In this document: positions 58,428 through 64,000 of the stretch, one piece after another
How the letters are laid out: each line of letters opens with the position of its first letter
Numbering within the stretch: position 1 is the first letter of the stretch
DNA from: Noviherbaspirillum suwonense
Lineage (GTDB): Bacteria > Pseudomonadota > Gammaproteobacteria > Burkholderiales > Burkholderiaceae_D
NCBI RefSeq assembly: GCF_900182955.1
Contig: NZ_FXUL01000017.1
Span: 62,001-126,000 of the forward strand
Reading direction: 5' to 3'
DNA: 64,000 nt
Notes under the pieces: model-generated
What the model was told of the DNA's origin: nothing
Seen by the model: the letters and a program-made list of their open reading frames with translations, nothing else
The model's database searches: none
Program-made: the position numbers and the translations under genes

Positions 58428-58487
58428 CGGCGGACATGGCGACATGCGCGGCCTGCAGGGCCGGCGCATGCATCCTACACATGGATA

Positions 58488-59288
58488 TCAGCCCGGCCGG
58501 GGCGGCGCTTCCGGCAGGCTGCCGGGCGTCTGCGCCTGGGTCGCGTTGCTGGCGCGCGCGCCCTGGACCATCTCGGTCATCCAGCTCACCAGCAGCGCCG
58601 TGTACGCGCGCTGGCTGGCCGGGTCGCTCAGGCCATGGTCGGCATTGCTGATCATCCGGTAGGTCATCGAGCGCGGGCGTATCAGCGCTTCCTTGTAGCT
58701 GTTGATGACTGCGTGCGGCACGATGTCGTCGCGCTCGGACTCGATCAGCAGCACGTCGCCGCGGTAGGCCTTGCAGGCGCGCAGCGCCCGGTTGTCCGCC
58801 GCCGGCACGAAGCGCCTGCGGTAGGCGCCGAGATCCTGGTCCTGGTGCAGCTGCACCTTGGGCAGTTCCCAGCCGCTGTCCATGTACAGCGCCGGCACCC
58901 GCAGCGCCAGCCAGCGCACCGGCCGGCGCGTGGTGAGGATGGCCGCCAGGTAGCCGCCGTAACTGCTGCCCACCACCGCGATCGACGACGGGTCGACGCC
59001 GCGCTGGCGTACCAGAGCGTCATAGGCGGCCAGCACGTCGGCCAGGTTGTTCTCGCGCGATACGGTTTCCTGCATCGGCAGCGTGTCCGCATGGCCAGAC
59101 AGGTCGAAGGTGAGGCAGACGCATCCGAGGGCGGCGATCTCGCGGGCGCGGGCGATGTACTGGTCCTGGCCGCCGCCCCAGCCGTGCACGAACAGCACGC
59201 CGGGTATCAGCGTGGACGGGCTGACCAGGGTGCCGGCGATGTCGCGGCCCTCGGCATGGATGGTCACTTCCTCTTCACGCGTCGGCAT
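58488..59288 (-). CDS. Alpha/beta hydrolase (dienelactone hydrolase-like)
   Basis: The start at 59288 (MPTREEEVTIHAEGRDIAGT) overlaps the upstream DUF3182 gene by 14 bases; 266 residues. Oxyanion loop HGWGGG, nucleophile in VVGSSYGGYLAAILT, acid in ESERDDIVP and His in NADHGLSDP. The LFVHGWGG and CLTFDLSGHADTLP segments are typical. A soluble esterase or peptidase-like enzyme; substrate unknown. The overlap suggests a joint function with the DUF3182 protein. Confidence 0.88.
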   Translation of the reverse strand: MPTREEEVTIHAEGRDIAGTLVSPSTLIPGVLFVHGWGGGQDQYIARAREIAALGCVCLTFDLSGHADTLPMQETVSRENNLADVLAAYDALVRQRGVDPSSIAVVGSSYGGYLAAILTTRRPVRWLALRVPALYMDSGWELPKVQLHQDQDLGAYRRRFVPAADNRALRACKAYRGDVLLIESERDDIVPHAVINSYKEALIRPRSMTYRMISNADHGLSDPASQRAYTALLVSWMTEMVQGARASNATQAQTPGSLPEAPPRPG

Positions 59289-60432
59289 AGGGCATGGTCC
59301 TCGTGTATTTCGTGATGGGGCCGACATAGCGGTCGACGCCGTTGAAGTAGACATCGGCATCCGGCGGCGGGCTGGCGCCGCCATAGAGTTCGGTGGTGGC
59401 GGCGCGCACGACCGCAAGCGACGGATCGGCCTGGAATGCGGCCAGCGCGGCCAGTTCCGCGCCGGTCGCGCCGCCGATGCGCCACGACTGCTCCAGCACG
59501 CCCGAGCGCCACGTTCCGCTGTCGTCGACGCCCTGCGCCACGTCGTAGTTGCAGCGCGAGGCCAGCAGGCCCGGAAAGCTGGCGAGCGCCGCGCGGTGAT
59601 AGGTGCAGGCCTGGGCGACCGCGATATGCACCTCGTCCGCATGCGGCAGCGCCAACAGCGCCTCGAAGTCGCCGCGGGCGACCAGCAGCTCGGAGCCGCC
59701 GTAGACTTCCTCGCCGGCGTTGTTGCGCGTCAGGTTCTGGATGCCGCAGTAGGAGGCGAGGTGGCGGCCGATGCGCACCTGCCCGACGCTGTGCGTGACG
59801 ACCTCGTTCAGGTTGCGCTCCAGCACCACGCCGCCTGCACGCAGCTGCGTGTCGTCCAGCGCCGCCAGCTGTTCGTCGAGCGCACGGGCATTCCCGGCAA
59901 CGGTCTGGCCGGTGCCGCCGATGCCGCTGGCGAGCTTGATGCGGACCGCGCCGCCGGCCAGCAGCCGCAGCCCGGCGGCGCGCGCATCGTCGATGCCGAA
60001 TGCCGAAAAGCCGGGCAGCGCGACATCCCTCACCTGTTCGCCGAACGCCGGCGCCCAGCCGTCGGGCGCGGCGCATCCCGGTTGCAGCAGCGGGTGCGTG
60101 ATGACCTTGCTGGCGACATACGGATGCGGCACCACGCCGCCGAACAGGTCATGCTCGCCGCGGATGCCGAGCCGCTCGGCCTGCGCAATGCCGGCAATGG
60201 TCTCGCGCGGCACGAAGTAGAGGGGCAGGTCGTACCTGGCGCCGGCGTCGTATTCGCCGCCGTAATGAAAGCCGAGCAGCGCGGCGACCTTCTCGGCGAC
60301 ACGGTTCTGCGAGCCGCGTTCATGGCCGTCCGGGTTGTCGGTGGGCTGGCGCGAGTGGAGCACCACGATGCGCGCCGGTTCCGGCACGGTCGAGGCCGCT
60401 GCCTGCCACGTTTCAGGATGATCAGAATTCAT
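59275..60432 (-). CDS. DUF3182 family protein
   Basis: The start is the ATG at 60432 with GGAG upstream; 385 residues. NRVAEKVAALLGFHYGGEYD, LYFVPRETIAGIAQAERLGI, DLFGGVVPHPYVASKVITHP, LPGFSAFGIDDARAAGLRLL, VRIKLASGIGGTGQTVAG and EEVYGGSELLVARGDFEALL follow the DUF3182 pattern. Parts, such as VRIKLASGIGGTGQ, look ATP-grasp-like, which would imply a ligase, but this is inference. It forms a two-gene unit with the alpha/beta hydrolase. Confidence 0.8.
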   Translation of the reverse strand: MNSDHPETWQAAASTVPEPARIVVLHSRQPTDNPDGHERGSQNRVAEKVAALLGFHYGGEYDAGARYDLPLYFVPRETIAGIAQAERLGIRGEHDLFGGVVPHPYVASKVITHPLLQPGCAAPDGWAPAFGEQVRDVALPGFSAFGIDDARAAGLRLLAGGAVRIKLASGIGGTGQTVAGNARALDEQLAALDDTQLRAGGVVLERNLNEVVTHSVGQVRIGRHLASYCGIQNLTRNNAGEEVYGGSELLVARGDFEALLALPHADEVHIAVAQACTYHRAALASFPGLLASRCNYDVAQGVDDSGTWRSGVLEQSWRIGGATGAELAALAAFQADPSLAVVRAATTELYGGASPPPDADVYFNGVDRYVGPITKYTRTMPYADA

Positions 60433-60736
60433 CGCCGCTCCTTGCAGGCATGGGTGTCCACGGAAAAAAATTCTAGCAAAGGCATGCCGCGCGCATATCG
60501 TTTCAAACAAGCCCGCGTGAAAGACTGCCGGCGCCGGCGGGGGAAAGGCGGCCCGGAAAGCGCCGGACCCTGCCGGCCGTAGGCGCCCGACTTGACGGGT
60601 GACATGGCGCGTGGCATGGCCTCAGACAGCAAGACAGCGCCGCCCGGCGCGCATCGCCTGCCCATTCCGGCAACCATTGCCTTTACGCTATGATGTCGGC
60701 GGCGCATGGGGCGCCGACTGTTCCGATCGACCGCTC
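60433..60736 (+). other. Divergent intergenic region, no gene
   Basis: 304 bases between the DUF3182 gene and the acyltransferase. No open frame with protein character; GC-rich with no clear promoter or terminator. Confidence 0.4.
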
Positions 60737-61774
60737 ATGCCTGCCAGCCTGTCGCTCTACCTCGACCTCGTGCGATTCCTTGCTGCCATTGCGGTGCTGC
60801 TGTTCCACCTGTGGCCGCAGTGGATGCCCGGATTCCCGCTGCCCTGGCCGGGCCATGCCGCCGTCATTGTTTTCTTCGTGCTGTCGGGCTACATGATCGC
60901 GCACGCGGCCCACCAGCCCGGCGTCGACCTGCGCACCTACCTGCAGCACCGGGCCGCGCGCATCCTGTCGGTGGCGCTGCCGGCGCTGATGCTGTCGGTG
61001 GCGGTTGCACCGTTTGCGGGCGTCACGCCCATCCACAGCAGCGGCCCGATGGACCTGAGCCCGGCGGCCTTCTGGGGCCGCATCGCAGCGTCGCTGCTGT
61101 TCATTGCGCAGTCCTGGAACCTGTCGCTGGCGCCGCCGTACAACCCGCCGTACTGGTCGCTGTGCTACGAAGTCTGGTACTACGTGATGTACGGCGCATG
61201 GCTGTTCGCGCCGCGCCGCTGGCGCTGGCCGGCGGTGCTGCTGGCCATGCTCTGCGCCGGCCCGAAAATCCTGCTGCTGGCCCCGGTCTGGCTGCTGGGC
61301 GTTGCGACCTGGCATTTGCGCGGGCGGCTGCCGTCCGGCCTGGCCGTGCTGTTCTTCTACGGCTGCATGCTGGCCGGCCTGCTGCTGTTCTGGTTCGATG
61401 TCGGCGTGCTGCTGCGCAACCGCATGCTCGTGCACTGGCCGGAAGCGGCGCAGCAGCTCAACGAGTCCGCGCTGTTCATCGGCGACTACCTGCTGGGGAT
61501 CGCGGTGGCCGGGAATTTCCTCGGCGCGGTTGCGCTGGGCGAGCGCCTGAAGCCGCTGTTGCGCATCGAGCGGCCGGTGCGTTTCGCGGCCTCGTACAGC
61601 TTTTCGATCTACCTGTACCATATGCCGCTTGCGGTGCTGCTGTGGAATGGCCTCGGCCTGCACTCGCCGCTGCAGATGGCGGCGGTGCTGGCGGCGATGC
61701 TGCTGGCGCTGGGGACGCTGACGGAACGCCAGCTTCCCCTGTGCCGAAGGGTCATGCGGCGAGCGCTGGCCTAG
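60737..61774 (+). CDS. Acyltransferase-3 family membrane protein (second copy)
   Basis: Start at 60737 (MPASLSLYLDLVRFLAAIAV) is chosen on the family pattern, since no clear ribosome site is visible. 345 residues. LDLVRFLAAIAVLLFHLWPQ (catalytic His), HAAVIVFFVLSGYMIAHAAH, RAARILSVALPALML, YNPPYWSLCYEVWYYVMYG and SYSFSIYLYHMPLAVLL are standard for the OafA/NodX-type family. It is distinct from the copy at 49348. Substrate unknown. Confidence 0.88.
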   Translation: MPASLSLYLDLVRFLAAIAVLLFHLWPQWMPGFPLPWPGHAAVIVFFVLSGYMIAHAAHQPGVDLRTYLQHRAARILSVALPALMLSVAVAPFAGVTPIHSSGPMDLSPAAFWGRIAASLLFIAQSWNLSLAPPYNPPYWSLCYEVWYYVMYGAWLFAPRRWRWPAVLLAMLCAGPKILLLAPVWLLGVATWHLRGRLPSGLAVLFFYGCMLAGLLLFWFDVGVLLRNRMLVHWPEAAQQLNESALFIGDYLLGIAVAGNFLGAVALGERLKPLLRIERPVRFAASYSFSIYLYHMPLAVLLWNGLGLHSPLQMAAVLAAMLLALGTLTERQLPLCRRVMRRALA

Positions 61775-61886
61775 CCGGCACGCCTTGCCCATGGCGACAC
61801 TGAAAATAAAATACTGGAATGAACCGTGCTTCGATCTTTCCCTTTTGCCGGCCCGATGTGCCGGCCCGGCTGCATAGGATTTACGT

Positions 61887-63437
61887 ATGAATGGCGCTGA
61901 TGTTCTTTGCGACACCCTGCTTGCTTCGGGTGTCGATACCTGCTTTGCCAATCCAGGCACGTCTGAAATGCATTTCGTGGCGGCGCTCGACCGCAAGCCG
62001 CAGATGCGCTGCATCCTCGGCCTGTCCGAAGGCGTGGTGACCGGCGCGGCCGACGGCTATGCGCGGATGGCGGACAAGCCGGCGGCGACGCTGCTGCACC
62101 TCGGCCCCGGCCTCGCCAATGGCCTGGCCAACCTGCATAATGCGCGCCGCGCCAACTCGCCCATCGTCAATGTCGTCGGCGACCATGCGACCTACCACCT
62201 GCAATACGACGCGCCGCTGACGACCGATATCGAGATGCTCGCGCGGCCGATGTCGCACTGGGTCCGGACGGTGCCGGACGCCGACCATGTGTCGGCGTAT
62301 GCGGCGGAAGCCGTCGCGCAGGCGCGCACGGCGCCGGGACGCATCGCCACCATGGTGCTGCCAGCCGACGCCGCCTGGAACCCGACCGAGGCGCCGCTGC
62401 AGCCGCCGCGCCCGCTGGCGCCGCGGCGCCAGGTCGGCGCGGACCGGATGCGCGACGCGGTGCAGGCAATACGCAGCGGCAAGCGCACGATGCTGATGCT
62501 GTCGGGCCTCGCGCTGCGCGAACGCAACCTGCAGGTGGCCGGGCGCATTGCGCAGGCGGCGGGCGTGCGGCTGCTGGCCCAGCAGTCGAATGCCAGGCTG
62601 CAGCGCGGCGCCGGCCGCCTCGAGATCGACCGCGTGCCGTATGCGGTCGACCAGGCGCTGGCGGCGCTGCAGGACATCGAATGCCTGATCCTGATCGGCG
62701 CGGTGGAGCCGGTGGCGTTCTTCGCCTACCCGGACAAGCCCAGCCGCATCGCGCCGCCCGACTGCACGGTGCTGGAGCTGGCCGCGCCCGGCGACGACCT
62801 CGAACATGCGCTCGACTGGCTGGCCAGCGAGCTGAAGGTGCCGGCCGACACGGCCATCGCGCTGCCGTCGCTGGCGCGTCCGCCGCTGCCGGCCGGGGCG
62901 CTGACGCCGGTGGCCGTCGCCACCGCGCTGGCCGCGCTGATGCCGGAACAGGCCATCATCTGCGACGAGTCAGTGACTTCCGGCCGCAGCCTCTTCCAGC
63001 ACACCCGCACGACGCCGCCGCATGACTTCCTGCAGCTGACCGGCGGCGCCATCGGGCTCGGCCTGCCTCTGGCGACCGGCGCCGCCGTCGCCAGTCCGGG
63101 GCGCAAGGTGATCTGCCTGGAAGCCGACGGCAGCGGCATGTACACGGTGCAGGCGCTGTGGACGCAGGCGCGCGAGAAGCTCGACGTGGTCACCATTATT
63201 TACGCGAACCGCGCCTACGCGATTCTGCAGGGCGAGCTCGAGCAGGTCGGCGCCGGCGTGCCGGGCGTCAATGCCAACCGGATGCTCAACCTCGACCAGC
63301 CGGCGCTGGACTGGGTCAAGATGGCCGAAGGCCTGGGGGTCGAGGCGGTGAGGGCGGAGACCGCCGAGGCATTCTGCGACGCGCTGAAGGCGGCGCTCGC
63401 GCGGCCGGGACCATTCCTGATCGAAGCGGTGCTCTGA
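61887..63437 (+). CDS. Thiamine diphosphate-dependent enzyme (acetolactate synthase large-subunit-like)
   Basis: 516 residues. The PYR domain (MNGADVLCDTLLASGVDTCF, ANPGTSEMHFVAALD) holds the ThDP-activating Glu in LGLSEGVVTGAADGYARMAD. The middle domain follows, then the PP domain with LTGGAIGLGLPLATGAAVAS and the Mg-binding EADGSGMYTVQALWTQA...YANRAYAIL, a variant of the usual GDGS...NN motif. Length is somewhat short for biosynthetic acetolactate synthase, and no ilvN follows. A benzoylformate- or other 2-keto acid decarboxylase-like activity is equally possible. Confidence 0.85.
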   Translation: MNGADVLCDTLLASGVDTCFANPGTSEMHFVAALDRKPQMRCILGLSEGVVTGAADGYARMADKPAATLLHLGPGLANGLANLHNARRANSPIVNVVGDHATYHLQYDAPLTTDIEMLARPMSHWVRTVPDADHVSAYAAEAVAQARTAPGRIATMVLPADAAWNPTEAPLQPPRPLAPRRQVGADRMRDAVQAIRSGKRTMLMLSGLALRERNLQVAGRIAQAAGVRLLAQQSNARLQRGAGRLEIDRVPYAVDQALAALQDIECLILIGAVEPVAFFAYPDKPSRIAPPDCTVLELAAPGDDLEHALDWLASELKVPADTAIALPSLARPPLPAGALTPVAVATALAALMPEQAIICDESVTSGRSLFQHTRTTPPHDFLQLTGGAIGLGLPLATGAAVASPGRKVICLEADGSGMYTVQALWTQAREKLDVVTIIYANRAYAILQGELEQVGAGVPGVNANRMLNLDQPALDWVKMAEGLGVEAVRAETAEAFCDALKAALARPGPFLIEAVL

Positions 63438-63702
63438 CGCGACCGGCTTTGCCTGGCCGCTGCGGCCGACGGCCGGGCGGGAGTGCGCACTGACGCATGA
63501 CCCGCCCGGGTGGTTGGACTGCGCCTGGCGTTTTCCCGCGCGGGCGGGTGTTTCCGTCGTCGCTCTTCATGGCACACTGAGCGAGGTCAATTCTGCTTGG
63601 CGAAACGGTATTCCGGAATTGGCGCGGATATGCTACCTTCGGTCACCGATTATCAGCAGTGCCAGCAGCCGTCGCCTTCAGGACGGCGCAGCCCCATCCA
63701 CC

Positions 63703-64000
63703 ATGAGTACTTCCGGCATTTCCCCAGGCGAAGACAGCGAGCTGGCCGACGATCACGTCCGCAGCGGCGAGGAACGCTATTACATCACCGCGCTGGCCCG
63801 CGGCCTCGACGTGCTCGCCTGCTTCCGCTCGGCCGACCGCTCGCTGTCGAACCAGCAGATCGCCGAGCGCTGCGGCCTGCCCAAGTCCACCGTGACCCGC
63901 ATCACCTACACGCTGACCAGGCTGGGCTACCTGGTGCAGCTGCCCGACGGCGGCCGCTACGCGCTGGGCAATGCGACGCTGGCGCTGGGCAGCGCGACGC
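63703..64000 (+). CDS. IclR-family transcriptional regulator (N-terminal part)
   Basis: ATG at 63703; 99 codons are visible before the window ends. After a variable 25-residue start comes YYITALARGLDVLACFRSAD, then the winged helix LSNQQIAERCGLPKSTVTRI and TYTLTRLGYLVQLPDGGRYA, followed by LGNATLALG. This is the IclR N-terminal domain. The effector-binding domain is outside. It may regulate the ThDP-enzyme gene upstream. Confidence 0.88.
   Translation, partial: MSTSGISPGEDSELADDHVRSGEERYYITALARGLDVLACFRSADRSLSNQQIAERCGLPKSTVTRITYTLTRLGYLVQLPDGGRYALGNATLALGSAT

Overview
The window is chromosomal DNA of a GC-rich betaproteobacterium. The host part (class I fumarase, glutamate racemase, acetyl-CoA synthetase, EutBC, a DUF3182 protein, small Burkholderiales-type proteins) suggests Burkholderiales, most likely Oxalobacteraceae (Herbaspirillum/Noviherbaspirillum-like). 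That placement is inferred from gene content, not from a phylogeny. Bases 1 to about 39.6 kb are an almost complete HK97-type siphovirus prophage. Its left end, where the integrase should be, lies outside the window. From the tRNA-His at 39793 onward the DNA is host.

Prophage, left to right. A leftward early operon (1-1994) carries a Gp157-family protein, a Rad52-like annealing protein and small accessory genes. A control region (1995-3761) holds a short CI-like repressor with divergent YdaS/Cro-like and YdaT/CII-like genes. GTTGAAT operator half-sites appear both at the cI/cro intergenic region and at the leftward early promoter, so one repressor probably controls both. The rightward early operon (3758-8114) is tightly overlapping: small ORFs, NinB, NinG, a replication O protein carrying iterons inside its gene, a DnaB-type helicase and a Q-like regulator candidate. 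Accessory (moron) genes follow, including a universal stress protein.

The late region runs from 10094 to 38108: HNH nuclease, terminases, portal, protease, capsid, head-tail connectors, a tail chaperone pair joined by a canonical A AAA AAC -1 frameshift site, tail tube, tape measure, tail tip and J protein, a large tail-end protein of unknown function, then spanins, GH108 endolysin and a 3-TM holin. CCCGC/GCGGG hairpins with T-runs sit just upstream of several module starts in this region. An oppositely oriented secreted protein gene (38136-39485) sits at the right end next to tRNA-His and is a good lysogenic-conversion candidate.

Host part: tRNA-His; yqhA-fumA-murI (leftward); acs (rightward); tRNA-Ser(GGA); a secreted Gly/Ala-rich repeat protein; two related 53-aa proteins; a GNAT enzyme, an acyltransferase and a rhomboid protease; tRNA-Ala(CGC); TspO; an NCS2 uracil/xanthine permease; a polytopic membrane protein next to eutBC (ethanolamine ammonia-lyase without microcompartment genes); an alpha/beta hydrolase overlapping a DUF3182 gene; a second acyltransferase; a ThDP-dependent enzyme; and the start of an IclR-family regulator cut by the window end.
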